Positions 1 through 7,080 of a DNA stretch of 64,000 nucleotides are shown here, one piece after another. Every line of letters starts with the position of its first letter. Within the stretch, counting starts at the first letter, position 1. The stretch is from JACDER01 sp963842575. GTDB taxonomy: Bacteria > Actinomycetota > Thermoleophilia > Gaiellales > Gaiellaceae. Under the pieces are notes generated by a model. The model had not been told where the DNA came from. It saw only the letters and a program-made list of their open reading frames with translations, and ran no database searches. The position numbers and the translations under genes are program-made. Location: assembly GCA_963842575.1 (NCBI GenBank), contig CAWJGS010000002.1:62001-126000 (forward strand), written 5' to 3'.

Positions 1-116
1 AAGAACGTGATCTTGCGCGTCGCGGTCTTGCCGGACGTGATGCGGTCCCAGAACGCTTCCCGGTTGACCCCTCCCGGCGCGACGACCCCTACCCCGGTTA
101 CGACGCTTCGTCTCAC
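1..116 (-). CDS. Type II PKS ketosynthase alpha (KS-alpha), N-terminal fragment cut by window edge
   Basis: Only the first 38 codons are present, from a GTG at 116-114, and the gene runs off the left edge. The peptide opens with a VTGVGVVAPGG block followed by AFWDRITSGKTATRKITF. This combination is typical of KS-alpha subunits of aromatic polyketide synthases (ActI-ORF1 and TcmK type), where a TATR-I-FFD segment follows the first helix; FabF-type enzymes usually differ here. The enzyme would condense malonyl-ACP units together with a chain-length-factor partner expected further left. The start overlaps the cupin stop by four bases (GTGA), so the two genes are probably translated together. 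The active-site Cys and His lie outside the window. Confidence 0.82.
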   Translation of the reverse strand, partial: MRRSVVTGVGVVAPGGVNREAFWDRITSGKTATRKITF

Positions 117-514
117 GGATTGCGCTCCTCGGTGTCGACGTGCCCCGCGTCGGGACGCGGCGCGAGCGGGCCGAGATGGAAGACGATGAACGCGTCCTCG
201 CTGCCCTCGTTCCTGAGCCGGTGCTTGACGTTGACCGGGATATAGAGAGCCTCGCCGCCGTTCACGGTCTGCGCCTCGCCGTCGAGATCGGCGGTGAGCG
301 AGCCGGAGCAGACGTAGATGAACTCCTCCGAATACGGGTGGTAGTGCTCTGAGATCCAGTCGCCGCCCGGAATCGTGGCGACGCCCATGAAGCCTGAGGT
401 GGACCCGACCGTCTTCGGGCTGAGCAGCGTGCGCACGTCGCCGCCGCGGCGGTTGTCGGCTGGGGTCTCCTCGACCTTCCGGACGCCCGGCTGAGTTTGT
501 TCCTGCGCTTCCAT
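113..514 (-). CDS. Cupin-domain protein, TcmJ-like polyketide cyclase candidate
   Basis: A 133-residue single-domain cupin. The metal-site pattern is visible: His57 and His59 in an HYHP motif, Glu63/Glu64, and His98 in the second cupin motif. Small cupins of this kind accompany type II PKS genes (TcmJ, RemF), where they help fold or cyclise the poly-beta-ketone chain. Its stop codon overlaps the KS-alpha start by four bases, which ties it to polyketide biosynthesis more strongly than sequence alone would. The ATG at 514 lies 50 bases from the divergent transacylase gene, so both probably share a control region. A generic metal-binding cupin of unrelated function remains possible. Confidence 0.72.
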   Translation of the reverse strand: MEAQEQTQPGVRKVEETPADNRRGGDVRTLLSPKTVGSTSGFMGVATIPGGDWISEHYHPYSEEFIYVCSGSLTADLDGEAQTVNGGEALYIPVNVKHRLRNEGSEDAFIVFHLGPLAPRPDAGHVDTEERNP

Positions 515-564
515 TATTTCCTCCCTGGCTTGGTGAGCGCGATCGTGACATACTCGCCCGCGCC
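515..564. promoter_or_regulatory. Divergent intergenic region between cupin/KS operon and transacylase
   Basis: Fifty bases separate two divergent start codons, ATG at 514 (minus) and GTG at 565 (plus). Both transcripts must start in or near this stretch. A purine-rich GGGAGGAAAT sequence just upstream of the cupin start on the minus strand can act as its ribosome binding site. No clear operator palindrome is seen. Confidence 0.4.
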
Positions 565-1497
565 GTGTCTACAGCCTTCCTCTATCCGGGGCAGGGATCG
601 CAGAAGGTCGGGATGGGAGCGGAGTTGCTCGATTCCGAGGGCGAGCTTCTGACCGACTACCTGCGCCAGGCCGAGGCCGCGTCGGGCCAGCCGATCCGCA
701 AGGTCATGCTCGAAGGACCGATGGAGGCCCTCACGCGCACCGAGGTGGCGCAACCGGCCCTCTTCTGTGTCGCGCTGGCTGTGACGGACGCCGCCCGCGC
801 ACGCGGTCTGCAGCCCGATCTCGTCGCCGGCCACTCGCTCGGCGAGTACACGGCAGCGGCGGCTTCCGGCGCCATTTCGGTGGAGGACGGGATCGAGCTT
901 GTCTCGCTGCGCGGCCGGCTGATGGGCGAGATCGGGGACGAGCGGCCGGGCGCGATGGCAGCCGTCATCGGCCTCGACGCTGACAAGCTCGGCACCCTAT
1001 GCGAGGAGGCCGCGGCCGCCGGCATGGTCACGCTCGCGAACATCAACTCGCCCACGCAGATCGTCGTCTCGGGCGAGGAGGACGGCGTCGCCAAGCTGAT
1101 GGAGCTGGCTGAGGAGGCGGGCGCATCGCGCGTCGTGAAGCTCCAGGTCGCGGCCGCCTTCCACAGCGAACTGATGAAGCCGGTGCAGGAGCAGATGGCG
1201 GAGGCTGTTCGCGATGTCGCCTGGTCGAACCCTCGTGTCCCGGTCGCTTCGAACTCGCGCGGCGCAATCGTCGACGACGCCGAGTCCCTGCAGGCCGCGC
1301 TCGTCGAGCAGATCGCGTCGCCGGTTCGCTGGGTCGAGTGCGTGCAGGCGCTGGTCGGCGCCGGCGCAACCACGTTCCTCGAATCCGGGCCGGGCCGCGT
1401 CCTCGGCGGGCTCGTCCGCCAGATCCACCCCGACGCCGACGTCTTCTCGGCCGACTCGCCCGCTCGGCTGGACGAGTTCGCCGCCGAACACTCCTGA
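565..1497 (+). CDS. fabD: Malonyl-CoA:ACP transacylase
   Basis: A 310-residue protein of normal FabD length. It has the GQGSQ motif at residues 9-13, the nucleophile elbow GHSLGEY at 89-95 (Ser91), an arginine in LRGRLM near 116 and the catalytic histidine in AAFHSE at 200. It moves malonyl groups from CoA to the ACP thiol, supplying extender units for fatty acid or polyketide synthesis. It lies head to head with the cupin/KS-alpha operon and next to an acetyl-CoA carboxylase operon, so it may serve the polyketide pathway. Sequence alone cannot show whether it is also the housekeeping FabD. The GTG at 565 gives the expected N-terminus. Confidence 0.93.
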   Translation: MSTAFLYPGQGSQKVGMGAELLDSEGELLTDYLRQAEAASGQPIRKVMLEGPMEALTRTEVAQPALFCVALAVTDAARARGLQPDLVAGHSLGEYTAAAASGAISVEDGIELVSLRGRLMGEIGDERPGAMAAVIGLDADKLGTLCEEAAAAGMVTLANINSPTQIVVSGEEDGVAKLMELAEEAGASRVVKLQVAAAFHSELMKPVQEQMAEAVRDVAWSNPRVPVASNSRGAIVDDAESLQAALVEQIASPVRWVECVQALVGAGATTFLESGPGRVLGGLVRQIHPDADVFSADSPARLDEFAAEHS

Positions 1498-2723
1498 AGG
1501 CCAGCCTCCAGCCGCTCCACGAGCGGGAGTTCCGGCTCCTCTTCTTCGGCCGGACGATCTCGGTCGCCGGCAACGCGTTCACCACGATCGGTCTCGCGTT
1601 CGCCGTCCTCGACCTGACCGGCTCGAAGGCCGACCTCGGCTACGTCCTGGCGGCGCAGGCAATCCCGCTCGTGATCTTCATGCTCGTCGGCGGAATCTGG
1701 GCCGACCGGCTCCCACGCCATCGTGTGATGGTCGCCTCGAGCATCGTCAACGGCTCGGTGCAGGCGGTTACGGCCGCGCTGCTACTGAGCGGCCGGGCCG
1801 AGATCTGGCAGCTCATCGTGCTCTCGGCGCTCGGCGGGGCGAGCTTCGCGTTCTTCTTCCCCGCTTCGACGGGAATCGTCCCGCAGACCGTGCCGCCGGA
1901 CGCCTTGCAGAGCGCGAACGCTCTCCTGCGGCTGGGCGTGAACGCGACGCGGATCGGTGGCGCTGCGATCGCCGGGCTGGTCGTGGGGCTGACGAGCCCG
2001 GGGACCGGGCTCGCGATCGACGCCGTTTCGTTCTTCGTCTCGGCGGCCCTGACCGGTGCGATGCACCTGCCCTCGACGCTGCGGATCGAGGGCCGCAACT
2101 TCATCGCGGAGCTGGCCGAGGGGTGGCGTGAGTTCGTCTCGCGCACGTGGCTCTGGACGATCGTCCTCCAGTTCGGGTTCGTGAACGCGGTCGTGTCGGG
2201 GACGGAGCTCGTGCTAGGCCCGGTTATCGCAAAGGAGCACCTCGGCGGCGCGACCGCATGGGGCCTCATCCTGACGGCGGGGAGCGTCGGCCTGATCTTC
2301 GGTGGCCTGCTCGCGCTGCGCTTCCGCCCGCGCCGCATCCTGCTGACCGCGACGCTCGGCTACCTGCTCAGCATCCCGATCCTGCTCGGGCTCGCCGTCC
2401 CGCTGCCCCTCGGCGCGCTGATCGCCCTCGGGTTCGTCGCGGGGATCGGGAACGAGACCTTCGGCGTCCTCTGGGATACGGCGATACAGCAGGAGATCCC
2501 GCAGGAGAAGCTGTCCCGCGTGTCGTCCTACGACGCGCTGGGCTCGTTCGCGCTCATCCCACTCGGGCTCGCGGCCGCCGGGCCGATCGCCGACCTGATC
2601 GGGACGGAGGAGACGCTCGTCGGCGCGGCCGCGATCAGCCTTGTCGCCACCCTGGCCGTCCTGCTCGTCCGCGACGTGCGCACGCTGCCGCGGCGGATCG
2701 TGCCGGTGAATGCGCCCGCGTAG
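1494..2723 (+). CDS. MFS transporter, EntS/MFS_3-like
   Basis: A hydrophobic protein of about 409 residues with around twelve predicted membrane segments. The conserved N-terminal block FRLLFFGRTISVAGNAF is followed by IWADRLPRHRVM in the first cytoplasmic loop, as in EntS-type drug and siderophore exporters. The same frame is open upstream, but conserved sequence begins only around 1500. No ATG, GTG or TTG is found just before it, so a CTG at 1494 overlapping the fabD stop (CTGA) is the likely start. It follows the transacylase directly and could export the locus product; the substrate cannot be inferred. Confidence 0.8.
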   Translation: MKASLQPLHEREFRLLFFGRTISVAGNAFTTIGLAFAVLDLTGSKADLGYVLAAQAIPLVIFMLVGGIWADRLPRHRVMVASSIVNGSVQAVTAALLLSGRAEIWQLIVLSALGGASFAFFFPASTGIVPQTVPPDALQSANALLRLGVNATRIGGAAIAGLVVGLTSPGTGLAIDAVSFFVSAALTGAMHLPSTLRIEGRNFIAELAEGWREFVSRTWLWTIVLQFGFVNAVVSGTELVLGPVIAKEHLGGATAWGLILTAGSVGLIFGGLLALRFRPRRILLTATLGYLLSIPILLGLAVPLPLGALIALGFVAGIGNETFGVLWDTAIQQEIPQEKLSRVSSYDALGSFALIPLGLAAAGPIADLIGTEETLVGAAAISLVATLAVLLVRDVRTLPRRIVPVNAPA

Positions 2724-3864
2724 GAGCACCGCTGCCGTCTTCCTCGTCCAGGCTGCGATCGGGGGGACGCTCGCCCCGCGCATCCCGGCGATCAAGTCCG
2801 GGCTGGGGCTCGGCGACGGACAGCTCGGAATCGCACTGACCGGCTTCGCCGCCGGCCTCTTCGCCGGCACTCGCATCGCCGCCTGGCTCGTCGACCGGTA
2901 TGGGAGCCGGCGCGTCGTCCAGGTCGGGCTGCCCCTCTTAGCCGTTGGCCTCGCAGGGCCTGCGCTGGCCGGGGGCCTCGCGACACTCACGATCGCCCTC
3001 GTGCCCTTCGGGATTTTGGCGGGACTGGTGGACGTGGCCATGAACGCCCAGGCGGTCCAGGTCGAGCGCGCGGCGAGGCGGCCGATCATGTCCAGCCTGC
3101 ACGGCTTCTGGAGCGTCGGGCTCCTCGCCTCTTCCGGCATCGCGTCCGGGCTCGCGGCGGCAGGCGTCTCGGTGCGCACGAACCTCGTGGTGGCGGCCGC
3201 CGTCCTGACAGTTCTGAGCCTGCTCGTCCCGCGCGGCCTCCTGCGTGACGTCCGCTCGGAACGCACGCGCGACAGCCGCCGCGGCCGGGTCGCTCTCGCG
3301 GTCGTCGCGCTCGGGATCATCGGTTTCTGCTCGTTCCTCGGCGAGGGCGCGGCGGCGGACTGGAGCGGCGTGTACCTCCACGAGGACGCCGGCTCGAGCG
3401 CAGCCCTGGCCGCCCTCGCGTTCACGGCGTTCGCCGTTGGAATGGTGCTCTCCCGCTTCTCGGCCGACCGGCTCTCGGCGCGCTTCGGGCCGGTCGCCAT
3501 CGTCCGCACGGGCGGAATCGTCGCGGGGCTGGGACTGGCCGTCGGCCTGGCAATCGTGGAGGTCCCGGCGGTCCTCGTCGCGTTCGCGCTGCTCGGCCTG
3601 GGCCTGGCCCCGATCGTCCCGACCGTCTTCAGCGCCGCGGGCAACCTCTCCGGCGGCTCGTGGGCGCTCGGCTGGGTCGTGACGATGAGCTACGTCGGCA
3701 TGGTGCTCGGCCCTGCCGTCATCGGAGCCGTGGCCCACGGCGTCGGGCTACGCGCCGGCCTGGTCATCCCGGCCGCGCTCGCGCTCGTGGCTGCCGCGCT
3801 GGCCGGCTTTGCTCGGACAGCGGCAGGCCCGGAGCCGACCGCCCCCAGCCCGCCGATTCCCTAG
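2710..3864 (+). CDS. MFS transporter, sugar-permease/YbjJ-like
   Basis: A 384-residue integral membrane protein with about twelve hydrophobic segments. The short N-terminus RPRRST leads into a segment ending IGGTLAPRIPAIKSGLGL, and the first loop RIAAWLVDRYGSRR fits the major facilitator superfamily. The segment WSVGLLASSGIASG and the overall pattern resemble the YbjJ/FucP-like branch rather than the EntS-like protein upstream, so the two are not recent duplicates. The ATG at 2710 overlaps the preceding transporter by 14 bases, indicating co-translation. Substrate is unknown. The gene ends about 100 bases before a separate secreted-protein gene with its own strong ribosome binding site. Confidence 0.82.
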   Translation: MRPRRSTAAVFLVQAAIGGTLAPRIPAIKSGLGLGDGQLGIALTGFAAGLFAGTRIAAWLVDRYGSRRVVQVGLPLLAVGLAGPALAGGLATLTIALVPFGILAGLVDVAMNAQAVQVERAARRPIMSSLHGFWSVGLLASSGIASGLAAAGVSVRTNLVVAAAVLTVLSLLVPRGLLRDVRSERTRDSRRGRVALAVVALGIIGFCSFLGEGAAADWSGVYLHEDAGSSAALAALAFTAFAVGMVLSRFSADRLSARFGPVAIVRTGGIVAGLGLAVGLAIVEVPAVLVAFALLGLGLAPIVPTVFSAAGNLSGGSWALGWVVTMSYVGMVLGPAVIGAVAHGVGLRAGLVIPAALALVAAALAGFARTAAGPEPTAPSPPIP

Positions 3865-3963
3865 TAACCCCGGACGACCTCACGCGCACATCGCCTCTAG
3901 CAAGCGCCGCCCGACAGTGTCACAATCGGCATTTGGCAGAGGGAGCAACATAAAGGAGGGGAG

Positions 3964-4575
3964 ATGAGAAGGAAGCACTTGGTTGCGGTCGTGGCCGGAT
4001 GTGCTGCGATCGCCGCTCTGACCGTCGCGACAGTGGCGTGGGCGACGGGCAAGCCGACCGCGAAGCCACCCGCCGTGGGGACGTTCCACACCGGCGTCGT
4101 CCACGTGAAGCTGGGGCCGAAAGTCCTGGCGACACGAGCCCGAATGGCGAAGGCGCTCGCCGGCGTCGAGCTTGCGAATCCCACGTTCAGGCTGGGACCG
4201 GTCGCGAGAGGACCGAGGGGTCCGAGGGGGCCGCGTGGGCCACAAGGGCCACAGGGGCCACAGGGGCCACAGGGACCACAGGGACCGCAGGGGCCTGCGG
4301 GAGCCACGAACGTGCGGGCGTATTCCTTCGTCGCCAACGTCGGGCCGAACGGTGCGGCGCGATCGTGGGTCATCTGTCCGACCGGCACCCGAGCGACGGG
4401 CGGCGGCGGCCAGACGGAGACCGATGCTGTCTTCGTCGACGTCAGCTATCCGATCAGCGCGGCCGACACGGCGGCGCCACCAGGCTCGGTCCCGATCGGT
4501 TGGGAGGTCGAGGTGAGCAGCATCAGTCCGGCGACCCGCGGATTTGCCGTCTTCGCCGTCTGCGTCTCGCCCTAG
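3964..4575 (+). CDS. Secreted collagen-like (Gly-X-Y repeat) protein
   Basis: A 203-residue protein with an N-terminal signal segment (MRRKHL then a hydrophobic stretch ending VAWATG). A linker of about 55 residues follows, then ten Gly-X-Y triplets (GPR three times, GPQ six times, GPA) near residues 83-112, then a C-terminal globular domain of about 90 residues with two widely spaced cysteines. Such triplets form a collagen triple helix, so a trimeric extracellular or surface protein is expected. AAAGGAGGGG just upstream of ATG 3964 is a very strong ribosome binding site. A relative with a similar layout lies at 35799-36317. The function of the globular head is unknown. Confidence 0.8.
   Translation: MRRKHLVAVVAGCAAIAALTVATVAWATGKPTAKPPAVGTFHTGVVHVKLGPKVLATRARMAKALAGVELANPTFRLGPVARGPRGPRGPRGPQGPQGPQGPQGPQGPQGPAGATNVRAYSFVANVGPNGAARSWVICPTGTRATGGGGQTETDAVFVDVSYPISAADTAAPPGSVPIGWEVEVSSISPATRGFAVFAVCVSP
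4210..4299 (+). repeat. Nine-base tandem repeat encoding collagen triplets
   Basis: Ten in-frame nine-base units encode GPR three times, GPQ six times and GPA. The GPQ units are near identical at DNA level (variants of GGGCCACAG), the kind of array that changes copy number by slippage. It is coding sequence, not a CRISPR array. Confidence 0.85.
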
Positions 4576-4600
4576 GAACGGAACTTCTCCCGGACGCTTG

Positions 4601-4631
4601 GTGAGGAGGGGAGCGTGCTTCCCCTCCTCAC
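4601..4631. terminator. Bidirectional hairpin terminator
   Basis: A perfect 11-base inverted repeat, GTGAGGAGGGG and CCCCTCCTCAC, with a nine-base loop lies between the convergent collagen-like gene (ends 4575) and GAF gene (ends 4647). There is no long T tract, as is common in high-GC genomes. Position and symmetry fit a terminator for both strands. Confidence 0.75.
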
Positions 4632-4646
4632 CTCACTCTGAGGTAG

Positions 4647-5216
4647 CTACTCGGCGAAAACGGGATACGACATGCGCGTCGTCACGACCGCGTCCGCGAG
4701 CCGCGCGTACAGCCGCGCATTGTCGATCGCGACCGCGGCCTGCGAAGCCAGCGCAGTCGTCACCTTCTGGTCGCGCTCGTCGAACGATCCGTCGCGCTTG
4801 TTGATCACCTCGATCACGCCGATCGTCCGGTCGCGCGAGGTCATCGGGACGGCCAGCATGTTCTTCGTCTCGAACCCGCTCTGCTCGTCGATGCCGCCGT
4901 AGAAGCGCTCGTCCGACTTGGGGTCGTCGACCATCACCGGCTCGCCGTTCTCGACCACCCAGCCGGCGATGCCCTGGCCGGCGGGAACGTGAGCGCGCTC
5001 GACGGCCTCGCCGGGCTTGCCCGTCGCGACCTCGACCCTCAGGTCGCCGCCTTCCTCGTCGACGAGCAGGAGCGAGGACGTCTCCGCGCCCGTCAGCTCC
5101 GTCGCCGCGCCCATGATCTCGCCGAGCAGCTCGTCCAGCTTCAGCGTCGAATTCAGGTGCGACGAGATCTCGAGCAGCCGCTCGAGGGTCGCCGCGTCGG
5201 TCTGTGTCTCGGCCAT
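4647..5216 (-). CDS. GAF-domain protein
   Basis: A 189-residue protein made almost entirely of one GAF domain (about residues 20-170), with GQGIAGWVVENG and IGVIEVINKRDG as characteristic blocks. There is no kinase, cyclase or DNA-binding output domain. GAF domains bind small molecules or sense redox state, so it may act as a stand-alone sensor or regulator. It is the last gene of the acetyl-CoA carboxylase operon, 10 bases after accC, with an AAGGAGG ribosome binding site before ATG 5216. Location suggests, but does not prove, a link to carboxylase or polyketide control. Confidence 0.78.
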   Translation of the reverse strand: MAETQTDAATLERLLEISSHLNSTLKLDELLGEIMGAATELTGAETSSLLLVDEEGGDLRVEVATGKPGEAVERAHVPAGQGIAGWVVENGEPVMVDDPKSDERFYGGIDEQSGFETKNMLAVPMTSRDRTIGVIEVINKRDGSFDERDQKVTTALASQAAVAIDNARLYARLADAVVTTRMSYPVFAE

Positions 5217-5226
5217 CTCGTCCTCC

Positions 5227-6612
5227 TTAACCGATCATCCGGCCGCGGCCAAGCGCCTTGCGCTCCTCGGCCATGAACTGCTCGACGAAGTCGGTGGTGA
5301 CGTCGCCGGAGCGAAACTGCTCGTTTTGCAGGATCTTCTGGTGGAAGGGGATCGTGGTCTTCACGCCGCGCCCCGAGATCTCGAACTCGTCCAGCGCCCG
5401 CGCCATGCGGTTGATCGCGCGCTCGCGGTCGGGAGCCCAGACGATCAGCTTGGCGATCAGCGAGTCGTAGAACGGGCTGATCATCCAGCCGGGGTAGCAG
5501 TGCGAGTCGACGCGCGTCCACGGCCCGCCCGGCGCCACGTACGTCTCGAGGCGCCCGGCGGTGGGTGCGAAGTCCGCGTCCGGATCCTCCGCGTTGATGC
5601 GGCACTCGATCGAATGCCCCTTGAAGACGACGTCGTCCTGCGTCACCGACAGCTTCTCGCCGGCGGCCACTCGAATCTGTTCCTGGATCAGGTCGCAGTC
5701 CGTGATCATCTCGCTGACCGGGTGCTCGACCTGGATGCGCGCGTTCATCTCCATGAACGCGAGGTTGCCGTCGTGGTCGAGGAGGAACTCCATCGTCCCG
5801 GCACCGGAGTAGCCGATCGAGGTCGCGCCCGCCACGGCCTTCTCGCCGATGTCCTTGCGCATCTCCGGAGTGAGGTGGACTGACGGCGCCTCCTCGATCA
5901 GCTTCTGGTGGCGGCGCTGGACGGAGCAGTCGCGCTCGCCGAAGTAGACGCCGTTGCCGTACGTGTCGCACACGAGCTGCACCTCGGTGTGGTAGGGCGC
6001 CTCGAGGTAGCGCTCGATGTAGACGTTCGAATCCTTGAAGACCGCCTGCGCGGTCGCCCGCGTGGAGCGGTAGTCGCTGGCGAGATCCTGCGGGCGCCGC
6101 ACGACCGTCATCCCGCGCCCGCCGCCGCCGGCGACCGCCTTGATGATCACCGGGTAGCCGATCTCATCGGCAATCGACTGTGCGTCGTCAACCGTCTGAA
6201 CCGGATCGACCGTGCCCGGCAGGAGCGGCAGGCCCGCCTTCGACATGAGGTCCCGCGCGGTCGCCTTGTCGCCGACGCGCTCCATCACCTCTGGCTTCGG
6301 CCCGATGAACGTGATGCCCTCCTCGGTGCAGATCTCCGCGAAGTAGGGATCCTCGGAGAGGAAGCCGTAGCCGGGATGGATCGCGTCCGCGCCCGTCTTC
6401 TGCGCCGCGCCGATGATGTTCGGGATGTGCAGGTACGAGCGGCCGGTTGCGGGCGGGCCGATGTGGACGGCCTCGTCCGCGAACTTGACCACGGCCGACT
6501 CGGCGTCCGCCGTCGAGTAGACGGCCACGGACTTGATCCCGAGCTCGCGACAGGCACGCGCCACGCGCAGGGCGATCTCGCCGCGGTTCGCGATCAGGAC
6601 CTTCTCGAACAC
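5227..6612 (-). CDS. accC: Biotin carboxylase subunit of acetyl-CoA carboxylase
   Basis: A 461-residue protein. It has an N-terminal domain starting KVLIANRGEIALRVARACRE, an ATP-grasp domain with the glycine-rich loop KAVAGGGGRGM, the catalytic block EMNARIQVEHPVSE, and a C-terminal domain with SIECRINAEDP. It carboxylates biotin on AccB using bicarbonate and ATP, the first half-reaction of malonyl-CoA formation. The length is slightly above the usual 445-450. The GTG start at 6612 lies three bases after the accB stop. It is followed by the GAF gene, giving the order accDA-accB-accC-GAF. Confidence 0.96.
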   Translation of the reverse strand: MFEKVLIANRGEIALRVARACRELGIKSVAVYSTADAESAVVKFADEAVHIGPPATGRSYLHIPNIIGAAQKTGADAIHPGYGFLSEDPYFAEICTEEGITFIGPKPEVMERVGDKATARDLMSKAGLPLLPGTVDPVQTVDDAQSIADEIGYPVIIKAVAGGGGRGMTVVRRPQDLASDYRSTRATAQAVFKDSNVYIERYLEAPYHTEVQLVCDTYGNGVYFGERDCSVQRRHQKLIEEAPSVHLTPEMRKDIGEKAVAGATSIGYSGAGTMEFLLDHDGNLAFMEMNARIQVEHPVSEMITDCDLIQEQIRVAAGEKLSVTQDDVVFKGHSIECRINAEDPDADFAPTAGRLETYVAPGGPWTRVDSHCYPGWMISPFYDSLIAKLIVWAPDRERAINRMARALDEFEISGRGVKTTIPFHQKILQNEQFRSGDVTTDFVEQFMAEERKALGRGRMIG

Positions 6613-6615
6613 GTG

Positions 6616-7080
6616 CTACTCCACCGGCTCCAGGTACATCAGCGGCTGCTCGAACTCGACCCAGTCGCCGTCCGTGCAGAGGATCTGCGCCACGCGGCCG
6701 CCCTGGTCGGCCTTGACCTGGTTCATGAGCTTCATCGCCTCGACGATCGCGACCGTCTGGCCCTCGTCCACCACATCGCCCTCCTCGACGAACGGCTTCG
6801 CGCCGGGCGCGGAAGCCCGGTAGAACGTGCCGACGAGCGGCGCGACGACCGGATGGCGGCCGTCCAGCTCGGGCTCGCCCTCGGCCGCGGCCGGCGCTGC
6901 GGCTCCGCCTGAACCGGCTGCGGGGGCTATCGCCACGCCCGAGGCGGTTCGCTCGATCTCGATCTTCGTCTCGCCGGCCTGCACCGAGAAGCGGCGGACG
7001 GTGGAGCCCTCGAGCCGCTGGACGAGATCGCGGGCTTCCTCCCAGACGGAACGGATCAGATCCATGTTGCTGTCGCTCAT
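6616..7080 (-). CDS. accB: Biotin carboxyl carrier protein
   Basis: A 154-residue BCCP. An N-terminal segment is followed by an Ala/Gly/Pro-rich linker (about residues 48-70) and a biotinyl domain with the hallmark EAMKLMNQ, Lys117 being the biotin site. The PLVGTFYRASAPGAKPFV block is typical of bacterial AccB. It carries carboxybiotin between AccC and the carboxyltransferase. The ATG at 7080 overlaps the accDA stop by four bases (ATGA), so synthesis of the subunits is probably coupled. Confidence 0.95.
   Translation of the reverse strand: MSDSNMDLIRSVWEEARDLVQRLEGSTVRRFSVQAGETKIEIERTASGVAIAPAAGSGGAAAPAAAEGEPELDGRHPVVAPLVGTFYRASAPGAKPFVEEGDVVDEGQTVAIVEAMKLMNQVKADQGGRVAQILCTDGDWVEFEQPLMYLEPVE

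Noticed and set aside
4210..4299. Short repeats that might be a CRISPR array
   Set aside because: Units are nine bases, contiguous, in frame and encode collagen triplets; there are no spacers and no cas genes.
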